A stretch of 64,000 nt of DNA from Anaerolineae bacterium (GTDB taxonomy: Bacteria > Chloroflexota > Anaerolineae > Promineifilales > Promineifilaceae): positions 124,001 through 188,000 of the forward strand of contig JAMLHW010000007.1 of the NCBI GenBank assembly GCA_023954475.1. The letters run 5' to 3'. Shown here piece by piece: positions 8,626 through 15,680 of the stretch; the stretch's first letter is position 1, and the number at the start of each line of letters is the position of its first letter. The position numbers and the translations under genes were made by a program. The notes beneath the pieces were generated by a model. That model saw only the letters and a list, made by a program, of their open reading frames with translations, was not told the DNA's origin and searched no databases.

Positions 8626-10090
8626 TATCGGCCGAATTACCCCCGTTGAAACGACTGTTGCCGTGCCTCCTCAACCATTGTCGGCCGGCAAACTTTCGAC
8701 CAGCACCAAATTTTTCTACGGTATTGGTGATTGGGGGACGGCGGCAGCAACATTGGCGCGTCAATTATTCTGGTTTGTGTTTCTCACCGAAGTTGTCGGG
8801 CTGCCGGCTGGTGTCGCCGGGATCGTGTCACTTTTCGGCCGAATTTGGGACGCGATCAACGATCCGCTAATCGGCACTATCAGCGACCACATTTCCAGCT
8901 GCTGGGGTCGACGACGACCTTTTTTTCTGATCGGTGCCATTCCGTTCGGCTTCAGTTTCTTCCTCATGTTCGCAGTACCTGTCCTGCCCAATCTGGTTTG
9001 GTACACTATTTACTACATCATTGTCTTTTTGATTTTTGACACCAGCTACACATTGATCAACGTGCCGTATACCGCGTTGACAGCCGAACTGACCGAAGAT
9101 TACGACGAGCGCAGCTCACTGACCGGCTGGCGTATGTCTGTTGCCATTCTGGCCAATTTGATCACAGCCGGACTGTTCAAATTGCTGGCAGAAAACGTTT
9201 TTGCCAACTGGTTTGGCGACGCACCACATGCATTGCAATACGGTTACATGGTTTCGGCTGCACTGTGGGGGTTGTCGATGACCCTTTCGACCCTGATCGT
9301 GTTCACCTTTATTCGCGAGCCGGTGCGAACAGAAGCCCAAACGCCGCCAATTCGGCCGATTCAAACGTTCAAAGAAGTATTCAGCAATCGGCCGTTTCGC
9401 CTGGCAGCGACCATTTACCTGCTCACACTCGTCAGCGTCGATATTGTCGCCACGGTGATGGTGCCATTTTTGTTGTTTTACCTGGGATTTGACCGGGGAT
9501 GGGACAGTGCCATGCTCGCCGTCGTCATGCTGGTCGGCTTCCTGACGATGCCCCTGACCGTTAAGATTACGCGCACATTCGGCAAGATCAACACGTATAT
9601 CGCCACGATGTTTCTGTGGGGAATTGTCATGCTGCTGATGGGGCAGGCGCCGCCGGGCATTGCGCCGCAAATCTTGATCTTTTTCGGCATGATTGCGGGC
9701 CTGGGATTTGGAGCAGCCAATATCATCCCATGGGCGCTCATTGCCGATGTCGTCGAGGTCGATGAATGGCGTACCGGACAAAGGCGTGAAGGCATTTATG
9801 CCGGCTACCTGGTATTTTTCCGCAAGCTAACATCTAGCGGCGCTGTATTTGCCGTCGGCTTGATTTTGTCGTTTTTGGGGTATGACGAGGTTGAAAAATC
9901 GGCCGAATCGATCACAGCCCTGCGCATCATGATCAGCGTCGTACCCGCCATCCTGCTAATTATGGCGATTCTCGTCGCTCGCCGCTATCCGCTCAACAAA
10001 CAAGCCCACGATGAATTGCGCCGCAAACTCGCTGTCCGTCGCGCCTTGCAACAAAATCAATCCATCGAAGACGTCGAGAGCAGTACCTGA
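8615..10090 (+). CDS. GPH-family (MelB-like) sugar:cation symporter
   Basis: A 491-aa, 12-TM major facilitator of the glycoside-pentoside-hexuronide family. The signatures FYGIGDWGTAAA in the first helix, GRIWDAINDPLIGTISDH after TM2 and WALIADVVEVDEWRTGQRREG before TM10 are characteristic. It should import a glycoside or pentoside with Na+ or H+. The ATG lies inside the last codons of the upstream glycosidase-like gene (ATGTCGAATAA overlap), so the genes are translationally coupled and may act on the same sugar. Confidence 0.85.
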   Translation: MSNNIGRITPVETTVAVPPQPLSAGKLSTSTKFFYGIGDWGTAAATLARQLFWFVFLTEVVGLPAGVAGIVSLFGRIWDAINDPLIGTISDHISSCWGRRRPFFLIGAIPFGFSFFLMFAVPVLPNLVWYTIYYIIVFLIFDTSYTLINVPYTALTAELTEDYDERSSLTGWRMSVAILANLITAGLFKLLAENVFANWFGDAPHALQYGYMVSAALWGLSMTLSTLIVFTFIREPVRTEAQTPPIRPIQTFKEVFSNRPFRLAATIYLLTLVSVDIVATVMVPFLLFYLGFDRGWDSAMLAVVMLVGFLTMPLTVKITRTFGKINTYIATMFLWGIVMLLMGQAPPGIAPQILIFFGMIAGLGFGAANIIPWALIADVVEVDEWRTGQRREGIYAGYLVFFRKLTSSGAVFAVGLILSFLGYDEVEKSAESITALRIMISVVPAILLIMAILVARRYPLNKQAHDELRRKLAVRRALQQNQSIEDVESST

Positions 10091-10115
10091 TAAGCCAATA
10101 ACCGGATTACGACGG

Positions 10116-10151
10116 AACAAAAAACCGGGTTCCCGTCAAGCAACCCGGTTT
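10116..10151 (-). terminator. Terminator of aroF; member of the AAACCGRGTT palindrome family
   Basis: Arms AAACCGGGTT (10122-10131) and AACCCGGTTT (10142-10151) lie between two convergent genes. Read on the minus strand the stem is followed by a T-run, so it terminates aroF. It may also work for the symporter gene. Similar palindromes sit at 35100-35129 and 52171-52199. Confidence 0.8.
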
Positions 10152-10182
10152 CTGCAACCGTTCAATGATATCTACCGAGTTG

Positions 10183-11223
10183 TCAGGCCAGCACTTTGTT
10201 GCTAACCTCAATATCCCGACCAACAGCCTGGGCGATTGCCTTCATTTCCAATACCAAAGCAGCAAACTTTTCCGGCTTCAATGATTGAGCGCCGTCCGAC
10301 ATCGCCTTTTCCGGCTCAGGATGTACTTCAATAATCAAGCCATCCGCACCGGCAGCCACCGCTGCCCGTGCCGCAGCGCCGACGTATTCCCATTTGCCTG
10401 TGGCATGGCTCGGATCGGCAATCACCGGCAAATGTGACAGGTGTTTGGCAACTGGAATCGCGTTGATGTCAAATGTATTGCGCGTGTACTTTTCAAATGT
10501 GCGGATACCGCGCTCGCAGAGCATGACGCGGGTGTTGCCGTGACTTAAAATATACTCAGCGCACATCAGCCACTCTTCCATCAAACTGCTCATGCCGCGT
10601 TTGAGCAAGACCGGATGCTGTGATCGGCCGACGGCGTGCAACAGAGCGTAATTCTGCATGTTACGTGCGCCAATTTGTAAAATGTCAGCATATTCGCAAA
10701 CAAGCGGCACAAGAGCAGGCTCCATCACTTCCGTGATGATCGGCAAGCCGGTCAATTCGCTGGCTTCCTTCATGTAGCGCAATCCCTCTTCGCCCATACC
10801 CTGGAAAGAGTAAGGTGACGAACGGGGTTTGAACGCGCCACCACGTAAAATATGTGCACCAGCTTCCTTGACAGCGTAAGCCGTTTCGATTATCTGGCTG
10901 CGGCTCTCAACAGAGCAGGGCCCAGCCATGATTGCCAATCCATGACCACCGATCATCACGTTACCAATTGGAAAATGCGTGTCGTCGGGATGGAATTCCC
11001 GGCTAGCAAGTTTGAACGGCTTACCGACTGGCACAACCCGATCGACACCAGGCAAGAGCTGTATTGGGTCTTTGTTAATGGGCGCGCCACTACCGATGAT
11101 GCCCACGATTGTTCGTTCTTCACCTTCTGATAAATGCACGCGATACCCCTTTTCTTCAATGAGTCCAATAACGGCCGAAACCTGACTCATTGTCGCTGAC
11201 GGTTTCATTATTACGATCATCAT
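10183..11223 (-). CDS. aroF: 3-deoxy-7-phosphoheptulonate (DAHP) synthase, type I-beta with N-terminal regulatory domain
   Basis: Condenses phosphoenolpyruvate and erythrose 4-phosphate, the first step of the shikimate pathway. The first about 70 residues form a ferredoxin-like domain ([20 protein letters not shown]) as in Thermotoga-type enzymes, where it mediates feedback control by Tyr/Phe. The barrel shows [48 protein letters not shown] and DPSHATGKW, all diagnostic. Length 346 aa is typical. AGAGAGG lies about 8 nt before the ATG. It follows aroH on the same strand (145-nt gap) and lies downstream of the Phe leader attenuator, so both are probably under Phe control. Confidence 0.95.
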   Translation of the reverse strand: MMIVIMKPSATMSQVSAVIGLIEEKGYRVHLSEGEERTIVGIIGSGAPINKDPIQLLPGVDRVVPVGKPFKLASREFHPDDTHFPIGNVMIGGHGLAIMAGPCSVESRSQIIETAYAVKEAGAHILRGGAFKPRSSPYSFQGMGEEGLRYMKEASELTGLPIITEVMEPALVPLVCEYADILQIGARNMQNYALLHAVGRSQHPVLLKRGMSSLMEEWLMCAEYILSHGNTRVMLCERGIRTFEKYTRNTFDINAIPVAKHLSHLPVIADPSHATGKWEYVGAAARAAVAAGADGLIIEVHPEPEKAMSDGAQSLKPEKFAALVLEMKAIAQAVGRDIEVSNKVLA

Positions 11224-11368
11224 TCGTATACCTCTCTTGAGTTAAATTGGGGTTTGCTGGCGCTAAATCGCGTGGAGAATGTGTTGATCACCTGAAATAT
11301 CGTTTCCCGTTTATCACGCAGCATTTGCCGCTTATCATTGATTACAGTTGACATGTGATTGTACACTC

Positions 11369-11884
11369 TCATGCCACTTTTTCGCGCAAACTCATGCGTA
11401 CGGGCGGATTATCTTTCAATGTGCTCAGATCAAAATGTTTGACAGCGGCTTCGATTTCTGCGACAGGAATAGGGGGCAGCGTGGCGCGGTCCGGGCGCAA
11501 ACTTTTGGCTTCACGCAGATAGACGTGATGCAGTTCCTGTGGGGTGCGCGTCGTATTCCAGTGGAGCAGAATGCGGATGCACAACGGCAAGCCATCGGGC
11601 ACTTCCATTTCGTGGCCGCAAAGCAGAGCGACATCGTACCAGCCCAATTGCCGTGCCGCCAATGCCGGATAAGTGACGTTCAGGTCAGCTGTGGTGGTGA
11701 AGACAGCGCTGGCAACATCATCGGGATGAATGCCGTTGGCGCGGATGATCACATAGAGCAATTCGCGTGTCGCTTCCAGAATCGCTTCCGGCGTATTGTC
11801 TGTCGTAGTTGTGGCACCACGTACCCCACGACAGGCAAGTATTGGGTGATACACATGTCCATTTGATTGAATTGTCGTCTGCAT
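11369..11884 (-). CDS. aroH: Chorismate mutase, AroH type
   Basis: Converts chorismate to prephenate for Phe/Tyr synthesis. The core aligns with Bacillus subtilis AroH: CRGVRGATT (Arg7 region), LLCGHEMEV (Cys75/Glu78 region), CIRIL (Arg90) and HHVYL (Tyr108). At 171 aa it is longer than the usual about 125: it has about 15 extra residues at the N-terminus and about 35 at the C-terminus (AEIEAAVKHFDLSTLKDNPP). The ATG follows AGGAGTGACAAG. The gene begins about 27 nt after the attenuator T-run, which makes it the first structural gene of the attenuated operon. Confidence 0.92.
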   Translation of the reverse strand: MQTTIQSNGHVYHPILACRGVRGATTTTDNTPEAILEATRELLYVIIRANGIHPDDVASAVFTTTADLNVTYPALAARQLGWYDVALLCGHEMEVPDGLPLCIRILLHWNTTRTPQELHHVYLREAKSLRPDRATLPPIPVAEIEAAVKHFDLSTLKDNPPVRMSLREKVA

Positions 11885-11910
11885 CTTGTCACTCCTGTAA
11901 ACACATAAGC

Positions 11911-11938
11911 AAAAAAAAACGCGACCTGTTGGCCGCGT
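11911..11938 (-). terminator. Attenuator terminator upstream of aroH
   Basis: On the minus strand ACGCGGCC (11938-11931), loop AACA and GGTCGCGT (11926-11919) form an 8-bp stem with one wobble, followed by nine T (11919-11911). It lies between the leader peptide ORF and aroH. Its 5' arm CGCGGC (11937-11932) can instead pair with GCCGCG at 12004-11999 inside the leader ORF, giving a simple antiterminator. Confidence 0.85.
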
Positions 11939-11971
11939 CTCGCTAGTGTCTGTGTCTGTCCCTGCTTTTAA

Positions 11972-12061
11972 TCAGCGCAAACTGACCTCTCGCGTGGTCG
12001 CGGCGGTTGTGTGGCTAAAATAAAAGCTAAAAAAGAAGTTGCGGGACAATTTCTCGTTCAT
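11972..12061 (-). CDS. Phe-rich leader peptide of the aroH-aroF operon
   Basis: A 29-residue ORF starting MNEKLSRN, followed by the run FFFSFYFS (codons 9-16: six Phe and one Tyr) and ending REVSLR. This is the hallmark of pheL-type leader peptides, in which ribosome stalling at Phe codons prevents terminator formation. The Ala codons 20-21 just behind the Phe run carry GCCGCG, complementary to the 5' arm of the terminator at 11931-11938. No Shine-Dalgarno sequence is present. The ATG is exactly 7 nt from the -10 box, so the transcript is probably leaderless. Function is inferred from layout; homology was not tested. Confidence 0.85.
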   Translation of the reverse strand: MNEKLSRNFFFSFYFSHTTAATTREVSLR

Positions 12062-12068
12062 GGGCAAC

Positions 12069-12097
12069 ATCATAACATCCGAAACGCGATGCGTCAA
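12069..12097 (-). promoter_or_regulatory. Promoter of the Phe leader / aroH-aroF operon
   Basis: On the minus strand: TTGACG (12097-12092), a 17-nt spacer, TATGAT (12074-12069). The predicted start point falls at 12062-12061, on or next to the ATG of the leader peptide. Confidence 0.8.
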
Positions 12098-12500
12098 GCA
12101 TTTGCTATACAAGAACATTCTGCGATTTTGGGACATATTTGCCGTTGACAGGGTGTCGGCGATTATGGTATCTTGAGGACGATTGAGCGACTTTTGTTGT
12201 GAATAAGCCTCGGATTCAGCACTGCACACAATTTCATGTCATATTTTCACGGCGACCGGTTGCTATACTATTGAGGATGGACACGGCGTCAATATGATTG
12301 GTTTCGGCCGAATTTGTTGTTTCTGCAATCGGCCGAATCCAGAATCCGATATGCCTTTGTCAAGCGACCGTTGATATCCAATCAATCCAAAACCAGGGAG
12401 GTGTCTATCGATTAAATTCGATTTCAGCCAATTTGTCCGACTACTGCTGCAAGATGTAGCACACTATCTGACAAAATTTACTTATTCCTTGGAGGGAAAT
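12098..12500. other. Divergent intergenic region upstream of the exported-protein gene
   Basis: Beyond the aroH promoter I see no gene. TATACT at 12264-12269 (with upstream TG) may be the -10 box of the exported-protein gene, giving a leader of about 220 nt. Seven nt after it is an ATG opening a six-codon ORF (MDTASI, 12277-12297), the same -10 to ATG distance as in the two leader peptides, but the peptide has no suggestive composition. Two TCGGCCGA repeats lie at about 12304 and 12331. Confidence 0.4.
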
Positions 12501-13646
12501 ATGCAATTCAAGAAATTAACCAAGCGATTACCGGCTATTTTACTTGCCATCCTCTTGTTAACCGTGGCGATGGCGGTCCTTGCCGATGGCTATACCGACG
12601 CAGAGCTCGCAGAACTGGCAGCCGATGCCGATCACATCGATACACTGATTGCGCCTATTCCGCAGGAACCCATTGATTGCACCGTGGGGCAACCAACCGA
12701 TTTTTACTTCAGCGACTTTGAAGCGAATGATGGCGGCTGGGCTGTCACGACGGCTTATGATGAGTGGGAATGGGGTACGATTGTTCCGGGCGTTCAGGAT
12801 GGATGTGATACGACTCGGCCGAATGAACCCGCCGGCGCACATTCCGGCGTCAATGTTTGGGCGACTGATCTGGACGGTTGCTATGATAACCAGCCGGCAA
12901 CCGACAGCACCGTCCTTTCCCAATCGTTTGATTTGAGCGGTCTAACTGCGCCGATCGAGTTATCGTGGTGGAATTGGTACGAAGTTTTCGTTTCATTCGA
13001 CAAGGGTGAAGTGTATGTCGACGGCAATCTGGTTTGGGAAGTGACCACAACCGCCGCCACAGATTGGACACAGGAAGTGGTTGACTTGTCAGCTTATGCC
13101 GGTGATTCCGACGTGACAATTGATTTCAGCTTGACTTCAACCACAGTTGTCAATCGCATGGGCTGGTATCTAGACGATGTCGCCATCACATATTGCGAAG
13201 AGCCACCAACGGCTGTTGAACTGACTGCTTTTTCGGCCGATGTGAATCCGGACGGCTCGGTAACCGTCAATTGGGAAACCAGCGCCGAAGTCAACAGCGC
13301 CGGATTTAATGTCTATCGCAGCACCAGTGCCAACTGGGATGCAACAGCAACATTGCTGACACCCGCTTTAATTGCATCGCAGAGCGCCAATGGCTCTGGG
13401 GCCAGCTACAGTTTTGCCGATGCGCCAGGAGCCGGCGTGTGGCATTACTACCTGGAAGAAGTTGACTTGAGCGGTGCGACGCATGTCTACGGACCGGCAA
13501 CGGCTGTTACACAAGCACCGACATCGGCCGCCCTGACTGGCTTAACCGGCAATGCAAACAATCTGACATTGCCGTTGGTGCTGGCAAGCTTGCTGATCGC
13601 AACGCTCGTCATTGGCATTACTGCCTATCGTCGTGAAGACGCTTAG
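12501..13646 (+). CDS. Exported, C-terminally membrane-anchored surface protein
   Basis: A 381-aa protein with a signal peptide (MQFKKLTKRLPAILLAILL, cleavage after about residue 30). A beta-sandwich segment with WNWYEVFVSFDKGEVYVDGN and VTIDFSLTSTTV follows and resembles MAM/immune-inhibitor-A accessory domains. Next is a fibronectin-like module VELTAFSADVNPDGSVTVNW of the kind repeated in surface proteins of Chloroflexota and Bacteroidota. A C-terminal hydrophobic helix ends in YRREDA, so the protein should stay anchored with the bulk outside. No LPXTG is present. I chose ATG 12501 because GGAGGG (12491-12496) is well placed; the TTG 12 nt earlier has no such site. No peptidase motif is visible. 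Confidence 0.75.
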   Translation: MQFKKLTKRLPAILLAILLLTVAMAVLADGYTDAELAELAADADHIDTLIAPIPQEPIDCTVGQPTDFYFSDFEANDGGWAVTTAYDEWEWGTIVPGVQDGCDTTRPNEPAGAHSGVNVWATDLDGCYDNQPATDSTVLSQSFDLSGLTAPIELSWWNWYEVFVSFDKGEVYVDGNLVWEVTTTAATDWTQEVVDLSAYAGDSDVTIDFSLTSTTVVNRMGWYLDDVAITYCEEPPTAVELTAFSADVNPDGSVTVNWETSAEVNSAGFNVYRSTSANWDATATLLTPALIASQSANGSGASYSFADAPGAGVWHYYLEEVDLSGATHVYGPATAVTQAPTSAALTGLTGNANNLTLPLVLASLLIATLVIGITAYRREDA

Positions 13647-13664
13647 TTTGAAGGAGTTTATCCT

Positions 13665-13751
13665 ATGAAAGATTATGAGAAACCCGAACTGGTTACAGTT
13701 ACAGAGGCCGAGATTCTGGACACATTAGGCGCAGCGCAAGCTGTCTCGTAA
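13665..13751 (+). CDS. 28-residue peptide with a YxxPxL motif, possible RiPP-type precursor or leader remnant
   Basis: A small ORF with a good ribosome-binding site (AAGGAG, 13651-13656, spacing 8), an acidic amphipathic sequence beginning MKDYEKPELVTVTEAE and ending LGAAQAVS. It starts 18 nt after the exported-protein gene and is followed directly by a strong terminator, which argues that it is a real, translated unit. Tyr4-x-x-Pro7-x-Leu9 matches the recognition motif of lasso-peptide and related leaders, but hardly any core follows and no maturation enzymes occur in the window. It could be an orphan or truncated precursor, or an unrelated small protein. Confidence 0.55.
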   Translation: MKDYEKPELVTVTEAEILDTLGAAQAVS

Positions 13752-13783
13752 CGATCTGGCCGTTTAATTTCGGCCGATAAACC

Positions 13784-13822
13784 ACAGCCCGGTAGACGCG
13801 AGTTTGCCGGGCTGTTTGTTTT
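13784..13822 (+). terminator. Terminator after the small peptide gene
   Basis: Arms ACAGCCCGG (13784-13792) and CCGGGCTGT (13807-13815) give a 9-bp stem followed by TTGTTTTA. It closes the unit of exported protein and small peptide. Confidence 0.85.
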
Positions 13823-14082
13823 ATCGCGTCCGGCAAAGCGCAAAGCATCCGTCCATCTAAAACCTGCCCTTATCATCCCGCCATCTCGCCAATTTGCAAA
13901 CCGCTGAATTGAGGTATGTGCGGGAGTCACCGATTGGCTATAGAATACATTGGGATCGATTCCGGCCAAGGCTTGAGTCTGCCAAAGCCCGCTTTTGACG
14001 CAGCCGCCTTCGACAAAATCAGGTGACGGTTGGCGTCGTTACGGCTAAAACGCTGCGACCAAGTACCGTTGGAGAGCAATAA

Positions 14083-15624
14083 ATGACCGATTTTGATGCA
14101 ATTGTAATTGGCGCCGGTCACAACAGTCTGACGGCAGCAGCTTATCTGGCACAAGCGGGCTACCGCGTCCTCGTCGTCGAACGTCGCGCGGCGACGGGTG
14201 GAACGGCAACGACGGCGATGTTTCACCCCGGTTATTCGGCCGATACCGTTCAGCACGATGCGGGTCTGCTGCGGCAACGCATTATCGATGATCTGCAATT
14301 GACACAATACGGATTGAAATTGACGTTTCCCGATCCCATCGTTTTTGCGCCGACACGAGACGGGCAGCATCTGGCAATCTGGGAAGATGAGGTTCGCACG
14401 ACGCAAGCTATCGGCCGATTTTCTGCTCATGACGCCGCCAATTACCCTGCCTATCGCGCGGCCATGACGAACTGGTCAGCCTATCTCGAAGCGCAACTCG
14501 CCCAACCGCCAAGTATTGATTTGTTGCGCCAGCGCGATATGATGCTGCTGATCCGGCAATGTTCCATGTCGGCCGAACAATTTTTATCACAATGGTTTAC
14601 ACATCCGTTTGTACAAGGTGTGTTGGCCGCGCCGGCCATCACCGGCATTTGTCAGGGTCCCTATTCCGGCGGAACAGCATACAATCTGTTGCACCATCAT
14701 CTGGGGCAACGGCGTGCCGGCAGCGTGGCAACAGCACAAGTGCAGGGAGGCATCGGCCGATTAGCCGACGCATTGCAACAAGCTGCCCAAGCACACGGAA
14801 CAGAAATTCGGCTCAACGGACATGTCGATCAGATCACCGTTGTCAATAATCGAGTAACCGGAGTGCGCTTGCGTGACGGCACGCAAATTTCGGCCGAAAC
14901 CGTCCTCTCCGGTGCCGATCCGCAAGCTACGTTTATCGGCATGCTTGACCCGTTTGACCTGCCGCCACGCTTCAAAAAAGCAGTGCGACACATCAAAATG
15001 CGCGGCGCCGTTGCCAAACTCAATCTGGCACTGCGCGGTCTGCCGACAGTAATCGCAGCACCCAACGGCAATACCGATTATTTACGCGGTCGCATTCAAA
15101 TCAGCCCGTCGCTGACTTACCTTGAACGTGCCTACGATGCGGCCAAATACGGTGAATTTTCGGCCGAACCGTACCTCGACATCCGCATTCCCACCATAGC
15201 TGACCCAACATTAGCTCCCCAAGGCCACCACGTCATGTCCATCTGGATGCAATACGCACCGTACAAACTGCGCCACGGTACATGGGCAACGCGACGCCAT
15301 GCGCTTGCAGAAACAATTCTCAACACAATCACCCACTACATGCCCGACATACGTGACCTAATCGTGGCACAGCAATTACTGATGCCATCCGATCTCGCAA
15401 GCGACTTCGGTTTGACTGAAGGCGCACTCTATCACGGGGAACTGATGCTCGACCAACTGCTCTACATGCGTCCCGTTGCCGGATGGAGCAATTACGCAAC
15501 GCCCATTGAAGGCTTGTACGTGTGTGGTGCAGGCGCACATCCAGGCGGTGGCATCACGGGCGAACCGGGGCGTTTGGCAGCAGCGCAACGCATCTCACAT
15601 GACATAATACCCGTTCACGCCTGA
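14083..15624 (+). CDS. FAD-dependent oxidoreductase of the phytoene-desaturase / PYROXD2 family
   Basis: A 513-aa flavoprotein. The N-terminal dinucleotide-binding motif is AIVIGAGHNSLTAAAYLAQAG, followed by VLVVERRAATGGTATT. The C-terminus carries YVCGAGAHPGGGITGEPGR, the FAD-contact motif of the CrtI/PYROXD2 group. The family desaturates, isomerises or saturates isoprenoid or lipid-like substrates, but no other carotenoid gene is near, so the substrate is unknown. The ATG follows GGAGAG. The gene is not close enough to its upstream neighbour to be clearly in one operon. Confidence 0.8.
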   Translation: MTDFDAIVIGAGHNSLTAAAYLAQAGYRVLVVERRAATGGTATTAMFHPGYSADTVQHDAGLLRQRIIDDLQLTQYGLKLTFPDPIVFAPTRDGQHLAIWEDEVRTTQAIGRFSAHDAANYPAYRAAMTNWSAYLEAQLAQPPSIDLLRQRDMMLLIRQCSMSAEQFLSQWFTHPFVQGVLAAPAITGICQGPYSGGTAYNLLHHHLGQRRAGSVATAQVQGGIGRLADALQQAAQAHGTEIRLNGHVDQITVVNNRVTGVRLRDGTQISAETVLSGADPQATFIGMLDPFDLPPRFKKAVRHIKMRGAVAKLNLALRGLPTVIAAPNGNTDYLRGRIQISPSLTYLERAYDAAKYGEFSAEPYLDIRIPTIADPTLAPQGHHVMSIWMQYAPYKLRHGTWATRRHALAETILNTITHYMPDIRDLIVAQQLLMPSDLASDFGLTEGALYHGELMLDQLLYMRPVAGWSNYATPIEGLYVCGAGAHPGGGITGEPGRLAAAQRISHDIIPVHA

Positions 15625-15630
15625 ATAGAC

Positions 15631-15659
15631 TGTCATTGCATTGCCATCTAGCAATGACA
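15631..15659 (+). promoter_or_regulatory. Perfect 9-bp inverted repeat before the SulP gene
   Basis: TGTCATTGC (15631-15639) and GCAATGACA (15651-15659) flank an 11-nt loop. No T-run follows. The right arm overlaps an in-frame ATG at 15654, so the hairpin or operator could affect initiation of the transporter gene. Confidence 0.45.
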
Positions 15660-15680
15660 AACAGCACGGCCATACGGATC

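Noticed and set aside
9116-9781. 221-codon minus-strand open frame
   Set aside because: Opposite the GPH symporter gene; composition (His, Arg, Gln rich) is that of an antisense shadow.
14083-15624. Carotenoid biosynthesis cluster
   Set aside because: The oxidoreductase resembles CrtI but has no crtB, crtE or cyclase neighbour, and the PYROXD2-like C-terminus fits equally well.
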